Assembly: GCA_963719485.1 (NCBI GenBank)
Contig: OY970387.1
Location: 1,116,001-1,180,000 of the forward strand
From: Bog-473 sp963719485
GTDB taxonomy: Bacteria; Actinomycetota; Acidimicrobiia; Acidimicrobiales; RAAP-2
DNA length: 64,000 nt
Reading direction: 5' to 3'
Positions 13,890 through 21,500 of the stretch are shown in pieces (position 1 is the stretch's first letter; the number at the start of each line of letters is the position of its first letter). The notes beneath the pieces are model-generated. The model did no database searches. It was not told the origin of the DNA and worked only from the letters and a program-made list of their open reading frames with translations. The translations under genes were made by a program, and so were the position numbers.

Positions 13890-15719
13890 GTGTCCGATTC
13901 CGAGGGAGACGAGCCGGGCCGACACGACCCCGTCGAGATCGAGTGGCAATTCGACGCCCTCGATCTGCGACCGGTGGAGCGGTGGCTGGCCACCCTGCCG
14001 ACCCTCGCGGTCGAAGCCGCGGAGGGCGGCACGGTGACCGCGCTCGCCCGCACGCCGCGGCGCCAGGTCGACTCCTACCTCGACACCGACGACTGGCGCA
14101 TCGCCCGCGCCGGCTTCGTCGTCCGCATCCGGCGCCGCGGCCGTCACGACGAGGTGACGCTGAAGGACACCCAACCCGCGGAAGGGAGTGGCCTCCGCCA
14201 CAGGCTCGAGGTCACCGAGGTCCTTCCCCCGTCGGGCCTGACCGGACTCGGCCCCGACGGGCCGGTCGGGCGGCGGCTGCACGCCATCGTCGGCCTGCGC
14301 CCACTGCACGAGGTGCTCCAGGTCCGAACCCGCCGGCGTCCGTTCGCGCTGCGGGTCGGCGGCGTCGATGCGGCGGAGGTCGCCCTCGACGACACCATGA
14401 TCGTCGTCGGCGACGGCCAACGGCCGATGCGGCTGCGGCGGGTCGAGGTCGAGGTCCAGCTCGAGTGGCTCGACGCGCTGGAGCCGGTCGTCGAACAGCT
14501 GCGCGTGTCGTGCGGCCTCCAGCCGGCGCGCCTCTCCAAGTTCGAAGCGGGACTGTTGGCCGCTGGCGAGGAGATCCCCGGCACGCCGGACCTCGGGCCC
14601 ACCGACGTCTCGGCCGCCTCGACCATGGGTGAGCTCGCCTTCGCCGTCCTGCGCCGCCAACTCGCCGTGATACGGGACAAGGAGCCCGGCACGCGGCTCG
14701 GGGAGGATCCCGAGGAGTTGCACGACATGCGGGTGGCGACGCGCCGGCTGCGGGCAGCGCTCTCGTTGTTCGAAGGCGTGCTGCCCGTCCGCGCCCAGGT
14801 GTTCCGCGAAGAGCTCGGCTGGTTGGGGCGCCTGCTCGGCGCGGTGCGCGACCTCGACGTGCAGCTGCAGAACCTGGCGGGCATGCGCGCCGCCGACGTC
14901 GACCGGACCGGTCACGACGTCGACGGACGCGACGACGCCGAGCGTCCCGACCCGCTGGCCGAGTTGACCGCGCTGCTCGAAGCCGAACGTAGCGCCGCCC
15001 GCGCTGCCATGTTGAGCGGTCTCGACTCCGTGCGCTGGGAGCGCCTGGCCAAGGGCTTGACCGCCATGGTGCAACAAGGTCCAGCCCGTCGCTCGCTGGC
15101 CACCAGGGTCCCGGCCGAGATCGGCCTGCCGGACCTGGTGCTGGCGCGCCACGCCAAGGTGGCCAAGGCGGCCAAGCGGGCCAAGCGCTCGGGGCTGGTC
15201 ACCGATTTCCACGGTCTGCGTATCCGGTGCAAGCGACTGCGCTACGCCCTCGAGTTCAGCGCCGACGTCTACGGGGGCGCGACGTCCCGCTTCGTGCGCG
15301 AGCTCACGGTCCTCCAGGACGAGCTCGGCGAGATGCAGGACGCCGAGGTGGCCTCCCTCCAACTGGCCGCCCTGGCCACCGGTGAAGCCACTCTGCCCGC
15401 GGCCACCATCTTCGTCATGGGCGGCGTCGCCGAACGGGACCGGCGCAAGGTGCGCCGGCTCCTCAAGCGCCTGCCCGGGGAACTGCCCCGTACGAGAGGG
15501 CGGGCCTGGCGTGAGCTGCGCGAGCTCATGGAGCGTCGCCGGGCGGAGGCGGAGGCGGCGCGGCCGCCCGCCCGCGCCACCCTGCGCGCCCTGCCCCGGC
15601 CATTGCCCGACGCCGGGCCTGCGCCCGCTCCTGACGAGGCGACCGAGCCGGTGCACCCGGCGAACACCCCCGGGCTCACCGCTCTGGCGCCGCCGCCCCA
15701 GTCAAGCCAACGGGAATGA
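13890..15719 (+). CDS. CYTH-CHAD domain protein
   Basis: 609 aa with an N-terminal CYTH triphosphate-tunnel domain (about 15-210) beginning EIEWQFDAL, and a C-terminal CHAD helical domain (about 235-540) with conserved histidines in ELHDMRVATRRLRAAL and FHGLRIRCKRLRYALEF. CYTH enzymes cleave triphosphates and CHAD domains bind polyphosphate, so a role in polyphosphate handling is likely. The first CYTH motif is EIEWQF rather than the usual ExExK, so catalysis by the CYTH part is doubtful. The C-terminal 60 residues are Pro/Ala-rich. GTG start at 13890. Confidence 0.85.
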   Translation: MSDSEGDEPGRHDPVEIEWQFDALDLRPVERWLATLPTLAVEAAEGGTVTALARTPRRQVDSYLDTDDWRIARAGFVVRIRRRGRHDEVTLKDTQPAEGSGLRHRLEVTEVLPPSGLTGLGPDGPVGRRLHAIVGLRPLHEVLQVRTRRRPFALRVGGVDAAEVALDDTMIVVGDGQRPMRLRRVEVEVQLEWLDALEPVVEQLRVSCGLQPARLSKFEAGLLAAGEEIPGTPDLGPTDVSAASTMGELAFAVLRRQLAVIRDKEPGTRLGEDPEELHDMRVATRRLRAALSLFEGVLPVRAQVFREELGWLGRLLGAVRDLDVQLQNLAGMRAADVDRTGHDVDGRDDAERPDPLAELTALLEAERSAARAAMLSGLDSVRWERLAKGLTAMVQQGPARRSLATRVPAEIGLPDLVLARHAKVAKAAKRAKRSGLVTDFHGLRIRCKRLRYALEFSADVYGGATSRFVRELTVLQDELGEMQDAEVASLQLAALATGEATLPAATIFVMGGVAERDRRKVRRLLKRLPGELPRTRGRAWRELRELMERRRAEAEAARPPARATLRALPRPLPDAGPAPAPDEATEPVHPANTPGLTALAPPPQSSQRE

Positions 15720-16070
15720 GGCCGCGTCGTCGCCCATGACGATGCGTGGATGCTCCGTGACGATGAAGTGCAGCTGGTCGGTGTCGAGGAAATGCCCGAT
15801 GTCGGTCCAGATGTCAGGGAAGTCTGGCTCCGCCATGTGGGCCCGGTACGCGTCCATGCTCTCGAACCACTGCACCGTGACCCCGTCAAAGCCGGTGTCC
15901 GCGTCACCGTTGTAGTCATCGAGCGGGCGCGGGTGCTGCTCGTAACGCACCACGTGGCTTCCGCTCTTGCTCGACTTGATCAGCGGGCCGTGGACGTCCT
16001 GCCAGTAGGCGTGGAACTCGGATGGCGTCAGACCGTCCTTGCGGCGCAGCAGGCACGTGAGCCGGACCAT
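15702..16070 (-). CDS. EthD-domain / dimeric alpha-beta barrel protein
   Basis: 122-aa ferredoxin-like barrel protein beginning MVRLTCLLRRKDGLTPSEFHAYWQ, with HGPLIKS and a C-terminal FDGVTVQWFES...FIVTEHPR pattern as in EthD-type proteins. Some relatives help cytochrome P450 or act in polyketide processing, but most are of unknown role. Its last codons overlap the end of the convergent CYTH-CHAD gene by 18 bp. Confidence 0.8.
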   Translation of the reverse strand: MVRLTCLLRRKDGLTPSEFHAYWQDVHGPLIKSSKSGSHVVRYEQHPRPLDDYNGDADTGFDGVTVQWFESMDAYRAHMAEPDFPDIWTDIGHFLDTDQLHFIVTEHPRIVMGDDAASFPLA

Positions 16071-16147
16071 GGGACCTCCTGTCGGATGCGGGCGCCGGCG
16101 CGGTCGACGCCACCGGCGCCCCGCAGGCTACCGGCGGTCCCGGGGTC

Positions 16148-17416
16148 TCAAGGGAGGCTGAGGGTCAGTCCGGAGCCCGAGCCGCTCGAGCTGGTGCCGA
16201 CCGAGACACCGCCGACCGAGATGGGCGGCGTGCTCGGGAGCGGCGTCGGGAGCGGCACGGTCACCGTCGTGGTCCCACCGGTCGACGGGTTGGTCGTGGT
16301 GGTCACCGTCGACGGCGCCGGCGTCGTCACGGGCAGGCTGGGCAGGCCCGAGCCGCCGCCCGACGACGAGAGCGGGAGCGAGGGAAGGGACGGCGACGTC
16401 GAGCCGCCGGTCGCACCGGCCGCGGCCGCGGTGACGCCGTTGAGCAACGACGTCAGGCCGCCCCCGCCGGAGAGCGGCAAGCTCCCCGAGCCGCCGGACC
16501 CCGGCAGGCCGGACCCGGTGGTGCCGGGGAGCGGGAGGCCCGAAGCGGGGATTCCCCCGGAGGGGAGGGGGAGCGACGACGTCGGCATGAGCGAGCTCAG
16601 GTCTGCCAGCGTCCCCGTCACGTCGGTGAGGACGCCGGCCAGCGTGGGGACGAGGCTGTCGGTCAGTCCCGTCGGGTCGTTCGCCAGCGTGCCGAGATTG
16701 CCGAGGGTGGTGACGAGGCTGTCGAACATGCAGCCCAACCCGAGGTCGCTCTGCGTGGCCGTGCAGTCCGATCCGCCGCCTGGTCCGCCGCCCGAACCCG
16801 AACCACCCGAACCGGTACCCGTACCTGATCCGGTACCCGACGTCCAGCCGCCCGGCAGGTCCGCCAGCGTGCCCTGCACCGACGTGCCGGGCAGGGTGCC
16901 GGTCCCGTCCGTGAGCCACTGCAGCGGCGCGAGGCCCTGGGTCAACGAGCCGGACAGGGAGCTCATCGAAGCCGTCCCCCGTGCCGCAGAGCCGCGCACG
17001 CTGAAGGCGGCGTCGTGCGAGCGGTTGACGGCGGCCGCCAATGAGCGGTCCGATGACGCCGCCGACGTCAGCGAGTGCGCCGCCGCCGGGTTGACGGTGA
17101 AGTAACCGCCGAGACCGCCGAGGAAGGCACCGACCGCGGCGCAGGCCAGTCCACCGGCCCCCACCATTGCGGCGTTGCGGTAGCGCGCGAGCCCCCTCGG
17201 ACCCTCGCTCTCCGCAGGTGCTTCCTCGAGGGCCGCCGGCTGCACCGTCGGGTCGAATTCCTCGTGGATCGGCGCGTCCGCCGCGGCGACGTGCCTCCCG
17301 TGCGATCGGGTCTCCTCCTGGAGCACCGGACCGGTGTCGGTGGCGGCGTGCCTGCCCCTCGGGCTGAACTCCGCCCGGAGCATCTCGTCGTACCTCTCGT
17401 CCAAGCTCACCTGCAT
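16148..17416 (-). CDS. Membrane-anchored Gly/Ser-rich secreted protein, unknown function
   Basis: 422 aa. A charged cytoplasmic N-terminus (1-80) is followed by one transmembrane segment (near AAMVGAGGLACAAVGAFLGG) and a large extracellular part dominated by Gly, Ser, Thr, Pro and Leu, with SGTGSGTGTGSGGSGSGGGP near the middle and a Thr/Pro-rich C-terminal stretch. No enzymatic motif is seen. ATG 17416 has GGAGGAGGGG immediately upstream. It is downstream of the sortase gene in the same orientation, so it is probably a cell-envelope component; it lacks a C-terminal sorting signal and appears to be held by its N-terminal helix. Confidence 0.7.
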   Translation of the reverse strand: MQVSLDERYDEMLRAEFSPRGRHAATDTGPVLQEETRSHGRHVAAADAPIHEEFDPTVQPAALEEAPAESEGPRGLARYRNAAMVGAGGLACAAVGAFLGGLGGYFTVNPAAAHSLTSAASSDRSLAAAVNRSHDAAFSVRGSAARGTASMSSLSGSLTQGLAPLQWLTDGTGTLPGTSVQGTLADLPGGWTSGTGSGTGTGSGGSGSGGGPGGGSDCTATQSDLGLGCMFDSLVTTLGNLGTLANDPTGLTDSLVPTLAGVLTDVTGTLADLSSLMPTSSLPLPSGGIPASGLPLPGTTGSGLPGSGGSGSLPLSGGGGLTSLLNGVTAAAAGATGGSTSPSLPSLPLSSSGGGSGLPSLPVTTPAPSTVTTTTNPSTGGTTTVTVPLPTPLPSTPPISVGGVSVGTSSSGSGSGLTLSLP

Positions 17417-17537
17417 CCCCTCCTCCCCAAACCCCTCACCCGGGTTCTCACTGTGGAAACGTGGGTTCGCAGGCGCCCTTGCGGTCCCGGCCGGTCCGGA
17501 TCTCCAACGTCCGCGCAATTGGCGCAATGGGGCGGCA

Positions 17538-18632
17538 TCATCCGACGACCCAGCTCCCGATGGTCACCACGGACCCGTGAACAGGGAGGACGACCGTCAT
17601 GGCGTGCTCGCCGGGGGCGGCTCCCCCCGACAGGGTCACGGTGGTGCGCAGGACCACCTGGGTCGGGGTCCCGCCCGCAGAGTCGATCTCGACGTCGAGG
17701 GGGGTGTCGTGGCCCGTCACCTCCGCCCCGGCCAGCTGGGGTGGCAGGGCAAGCCCCGGCGCGATGGCGGCCCACCAGGCCGCCTGGTGCTGGGCGGCCG
17801 CGTGCAGCCCGCCGAAGTAGGTCTGGAGCGCCGCCGCTTCGAGGGAGAGCGGGCCCGGGGATTGCGCGAAGGCCACGGAGGCGTTGACGAGCTTCATGGT
17901 CCCCATGGGGGCCTCGTTCTGCTGGAGGGTCAACCCCTGCGCCTGCAAGGCCCGCGGTGCCGACGTCGTGTAGTCGGTGGACGCGACCGTCTTGACGAGC
18001 TGCTCCCCCGGGTCGAGCTTGGCGCCCTTGGTGGCGGCACCGACCTCCGTCGCCCGGATGAGCAGGCGGTCCGGCGTGAAGAAGAGCGCGTTGGGCGGCC
18101 AGCAGGTGTCGAGCACCAGGCTCGGGTCCGTGGTGTTCGACACCGGGGAGCCGGCGGGGACGACCTGCTGGTTGCTCACCTGGAACTTCACGGTGCTGCA
18201 GGCCGTCTGGTACGTGATGGTGTCGCCCGGCTTGAGCTCGTTGAGATGCACGAAGTAACTGACGTCGTGGGCCAGGAAGACCGCGGCGCCGTCGACCCCC
18301 GGCCAGACCGACTGCGCGTCGTGTCCGACGGCGACGTTGAGCTCCTGGTCGTCGGTGCCCTCCTCCACCGGGGCGGAGAGGTCGAGGGCGGGGATGGACA
18401 AGATCCCCGAGAGCTGGCCGGGCTGCACTCCGGCCAACTGGCAGGAGGCCCCGTGGCTGCGCGCCGCGATCTTGGCCATGGCGGCGCGCTCGCTCTGGAT
18501 GAGCACGGCTTGCGCGTGGCGCTGGTGCTCCTGATGGGCCAGGGCGTAGGTGCCGGCGAAGACAGCGGCGAAGAGGAGCACCACACCGACGAGCGTGATG
18601 CCCACCCGTCGCAGGTTCCGGAACGGGCTCAC
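17538..18632 (-). CDS. Sortase family transpeptidase
   Basis: 364-aa membrane-bound cysteine transpeptidase that attaches surface proteins to the envelope. One N-terminal transmembrane helix (10-32) precedes the catalytic domain, with H122 (FLAHDVSYF), C177 (LVLDTCWPP) and Arg193 or Arg189 (DRLLIRA), matching the His-Cys-Arg sortase triad. LNELKPGDTITYQT before the cysteine is also typical. The C-terminal 150 residues are longer than in most sortases. GTG 18632 overlaps a short upstream ORF (GTGA). The likely substrate is the surface protein encoded directly upstream. Confidence 0.85.
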   Translation of the reverse strand: MSPFRNLRRVGITLVGVVLLFAAVFAGTYALAHQEHQRHAQAVLIQSERAAMAKIAARSHGASCQLAGVQPGQLSGILSIPALDLSAPVEEGTDDQELNVAVGHDAQSVWPGVDGAAVFLAHDVSYFVHLNELKPGDTITYQTACSTVKFQVSNQQVVPAGSPVSNTTDPSLVLDTCWPPNALFFTPDRLLIRATEVGAATKGAKLDPGEQLVKTVASTDYTTSAPRALQAQGLTLQQNEAPMGTMKLVNASVAFAQSPGPLSLEAAALQTYFGGLHAAAQHQAAWWAAIAPGLALPPQLAGAEVTGHDTPLDVEIDSAGGTPTQVVLRTTVTLSGGAAPGEHAMTVVLPVHGSVVTIGSWVVG

Positions 18633-18724
18633 CGTGCCGTCTCCCCTGTTTCCGGCTGCACCTGCCCGGAACGGGATTCCGCCATCCCGTTCCGAGCAGT
18701 TCGCAGCACCGGTTCCCGCTGCAT
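18629..18724 (-). CDS. Possible 31-codon leader ORF before the sortase gene
   Basis: A short ORF (MQREPVLRTARNGMAESR...) starts at ATG 18724, with GGAGGGAG about 9 nt before it, and its TGA overlaps the GTG start of the sortase gene as GTGA. The arrangement would couple translation of the sortase to this ORF. It contains a perfect 10-bp inverted repeat. The peptide has no recognisable family and could be chance; it is too short for compositional proof. Confidence 0.35.
   Translation of the reverse strand: MQREPVLRTARNGMAESRSGQVQPETGETAR
18668..18693. repeat. Perfect 10-bp inverted repeat in the sortase leader
   Basis: GGAACGGGAT (18668-18677) and ATCCCGTTCC (18684-18693) with a 6-nt loop. 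It lies 36-61 bp upstream of the sortase start, inside the short ORF. It may be a repressor operator or an RNA hairpin that controls sortase translation. Confidence 0.5.
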
Positions 18725-18949
18725 CTCTGCTTCTCCCTCCAGATCCTCCGAAGATCTTTTGCTTGGTCCTGTTGCCGGCCGGAGTGGCGGAACACCCGGG
18801 CCCGTGTCGTCAGTGGTTGTCGGTCGTGTCTCCCGAGGGCTGCCGCCGGGCCGGCCCCCGAGACCGGAGGGGGAACGGAGGAGGTCCCGAAGGCCGGGCC
18901 CGGTGGCGGCCCGCCGTCCGACCCGTGTGGGTGGATCGGTTGAGGTGGC

Positions 18950-20539
18950 TCATGGGCCACCCCGACGGCGGTTGGTTGGGTTGAGCGAACGAACGAACGG
19001 GGCGAGGCGGCGCCGGCCGATCAGGAGCAGCCCGGCCAGACCCATGCCCGCCATCAAGATGATGGGCAGCGTCCCGGCCCAGTACTCGCCGGTGTGCACA
19101 CTGGTCACGTTGGGGACCACGGCGGGGGTGGTTGCCGGAGCGGGGGCCGCGGCGGGTGTGGCCGGACTCGCGTTGTTGGCCGCGGTGGCCACGGCCGGCG
19201 TTGCCGTGGTCGACGAGGCGGACACGGTCGTGGTACCGAGGTCGAGACCGATGAGGCCGTCGGGGGCCAGGGCTGCCACCGGCAGGATGTGCAGGCCGGA
19301 GACGTCGCCTCCGGTCTGGCTCACCGAGCTGCCGCTCTGGTCACCCGCCGGGCTGCAACTCAGCACGTCCGGGTTCTGCGCCGGCGGCGCACCGATGAGG
19401 GCGGTGAGCAGCTGGGCCAGCGGGGTCTGGCCGAGCTGCGTGAGCAATGTCTCGATCGCGTTGCCGAGGGGCAGGAGCGAGACGAAATTGTCGGTGCCTC
19501 CCTGATCGACGCTGATGAGCCCGACGTCGCAGTGGGTGCTCGCCTGTCCGGTGGCCTCGTCGAGGGTGACCGTGTTGGTGGTGGGGGTGACCGTGAGGTC
19601 GAGCATGCCGCCCATGACGTTCGCTTCGAGCGAACCCGTGGAGGCGGAGGCTGTCACCGTGGGATCGCCGGCGCTGTTGGTCGAGTTCGCCACCGCGGAC
19701 TTCGAGCCGGCCGCCGTGATGTTCAGCAGCGGGGGGAGGCTCGAGGCGTTGAGGGTGCCACCGGCCACGAGGGTGTCGAGGAGCGACTTGACCGGGCCGG
19801 CGCTGCTCGGGATGGCCGCGTCGAGTGGTGCGAGCAGGCCCTCGAGGACCGAGCACGAACTGTTCGACTGGTCGCTCGGATCGGCGACGTTGGTCAGGGC
19901 CGGCGCGGGCGTGGGCAGCGAGGCCAGCGCCTGGTTGACCGTGCCGAGCAGGGTTTGCACCGGCGCGGGCAGCTGGCTGACGTCGTTGGTGGGCCCGGGC
20001 GTGGCGGCCGGGACCGAGGTCCCCGAGCAGGCGGACGAGGACAGGCCGGAGACGGGCAGGTCGACCTGGACATTGGCCACCGCGCCGTCGCCGCTCGCCG
20101 TGGCGTTGCCGTTCGCGTCCTCCGTGGCGGAGGCGTTGCCGCAGCCCACGTTGACCACGACGACCTGCGCGTCGACCGCGGGCGTGAGGCAGGCCGGGGC
20201 GGCGGACTGGGTCGTCCCCTTGCCGCTCGACGTGGCCACCGCCGTGGTGGTCTTGTCCGGCGTGGTGATATCACTGGTCGCGCCGGTCGGGCAGTTGGCG
20301 CCGCCGTGCGCGATGCAGACCCCGGTGCCCATGGCGTCGGCCACCGCGGCGCTGTTGGCGTCGGCCTCGGACGTGCCGCCGGCAAGCTGGACCTGGTTGC
20401 CCAGGACCGTCAGATTGACAAAGCCGGCGCTTGCCTTCACGTTCCATTGGTTGGCCGCGGCCCCGGCACTCGACGATGCTGCACACAGTGCTGCCATCGT
20501 CAACAACCCCAACGCGGCAATTCTGATCCGACCCCTCAT
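18950..20539 (-). CDS. Surface protein with signal peptide and C-terminal sortase-type anchor
   Basis: 529 aa. Signal peptide 1-28 (ending GAAA), a long Ala/Thr/Ser-rich extracellular region with six or more cysteines, and a C-terminal tripartite tail: VHTGEYWAG (481-489), a hydrophobic helix of about 19 residues, and a basic end RRRLAPFVRSLN. This is the layout of a cell-wall sorting signal with a TGE-W-G motif in place of LPXTG. The central part (e.g. NVKASAGFVNLTVLG, repeated theme SLEANVMGGMLDLTV) looks like a duplicated beta-rich module. The adjacent sortase is the obvious processing enzyme. ATG 20539 has GAGGGG upstream. Confidence 0.75.
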   Translation of the reverse strand: MRGRIRIAALGLLTMAALCAASSSAGAAANQWNVKASAGFVNLTVLGNQVQLAGGTSEADANSAAVADAMGTGVCIAHGGANCPTGATSDITTPDKTTTAVATSSGKGTTQSAAPACLTPAVDAQVVVVNVGCGNASATEDANGNATASGDGAVANVQVDLPVSGLSSSACSGTSVPAATPGPTNDVSQLPAPVQTLLGTVNQALASLPTPAPALTNVADPSDQSNSSCSVLEGLLAPLDAAIPSSAGPVKSLLDTLVAGGTLNASSLPPLLNITAAGSKSAVANSTNSAGDPTVTASASTGSLEANVMGGMLDLTVTPTTNTVTLDEATGQASTHCDVGLISVDQGGTDNFVSLLPLGNAIETLLTQLGQTPLAQLLTALIGAPPAQNPDVLSCSPAGDQSGSSVSQTGGDVSGLHILPVAALAPDGLIGLDLGTTTVSASSTTATPAVATAANNASPATPAAAPAPATTPAVVPNVTSVHTGEYWAGTLPIILMAGMGLAGLLLIGRRRLAPFVRSLNPTNRRRGGP

Positions 20540-20556
20540 CAGTTACCCCTCACCGA

Positions 20557-20575
20557 CCCTCCGCGACACGGAGGG
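20557..20575. repeat. Hairpin in the leader of the surface protein gene
   Basis: CCCTCCG (20557-20563) and CGGAGGG (20569-20575), a perfect 7-bp stem with a 5-nt loop, 18 bp upstream of the surface protein start (minus strand). There is no T-run on either side, so it is more likely a leader structure than a terminator. Confidence 0.4.
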
Positions 20576-20737
20576 CTCCTCTCGCCTTTGACTTTGAAAC
20601 GGGGGAGTCCGGGGAACCTTGCGCCCAGCTGTGGAAATAATTCGGCTTCGACACCCCCGTTTCTGGCGTACGCCGTGCACGGGGCTCGGACGGGGGGCGG
20701 CGGGGAAACGCCGACCGTCCCGTACTCTTGCCCGACG

Positions 20738-21487
20738 ATGCCCGCCTCCCATGTCGTCCTGCTCCTCCTGGGCGGGCTGGGCGCCGGCATCTTCAACGGC
20801 GTGGCCGGCGGGGGCAGCCTGATCTCGTTCCCGATCCTGCTCGGGCTCGGTTATCCCGCCCTCACCGCGAACATCACGAACACCATCGGGATCTGGCCCG
20901 GCTACGTGGCCTCGGCCGCCGGCTACCGCCGGGAGATCGGCGACCAGTCGCGCCGCCTCATCCGCCTCACCCCGGTCGCGCTGGCGGGTGGGGTGACCGG
21001 CGCGCTGCTTCTCCTGACCACGTCCCCCGCGACCTTCGAGGACGTCGTCCCCTGGCTCGTCCTGGGGGCCGCCGCCCTGTTCGCGGCCCAACCGGCTCTG
21101 CGGCGTGCCCTCGACCGTGGCTCGGCCCACCCGCGCACGCGGCCCGTCCTGCTGGTGGCCGGGGTGTTCGCCGCGTCCGTCTACGGCGGCTACTTCGGCG
21201 CCGCCATGGGCGTGATGTTCCTCGCCATCCTCGGTCTGGCGCTGCCCCTCTCCATCGCCCACACCAGCGGGCTCCGGGCCGTCCTCTCCATGATCGTCAA
21301 CGGCATCGCCGCCGTCGTCTTCCTCATCCATGGCGGGCTCGCCTGGGAGGCGGTGGGGCTGCTGGCCGCGGGCAGCCTCGTCGGCGGCTACGCCGGGGCC
21401 CGTCTCGCCCTGGCCCTCCCGGCGCCGGCGCTGCGGGTCGTGGTCATCGTCATTGCGGTCGGCACGGCGGTGAAGCTGCTGGTCTGA
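20738..21487 (+). CDS. TSUP family (TauE/SafE) membrane permease
   Basis: 249-aa integral membrane protein with about eight hydrophobic segments. The first helix contains GGLGAGIFNGVAGGGSLISFP and the fifth the paired motif GVFAASVYGGYFGAAMGVMFL, the duplicated signature of the TauE/SafE family, which exports sulfite, sulfonates or other small organic anions. Substrate is not visible. ATG 20738 was chosen at the start of the first helix; the frame runs far upstream as an antisense reading of the surface protein gene. Confidence 0.88.
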   Translation: MPASHVVLLLLGGLGAGIFNGVAGGGSLISFPILLGLGYPALTANITNTIGIWPGYVASAAGYRREIGDQSRRLIRLTPVALAGGVTGALLLLTTSPATFEDVVPWLVLGAAALFAAQPALRRALDRGSAHPRTRPVLLVAGVFAASVYGGYFGAAMGVMFLAILGLALPLSIAHTSGLRAVLSMIVNGIAAVVFLIHGGLAWEAVGLLAAGSLVGGYAGARLALALPAPALRVVVIVIAVGTAVKLLV

Positions 21488-21500
21488 CGCCGGCGCGGCG

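Noticed and set aside
13806..15656. 616-codon minus-strand frame opposite the CYTH-CHAD gene
   Set aside because: The plus strand encodes clear CYTH and CHAD motifs; the antisense product has Gly/His/Gln-rich, low-complexity composition.
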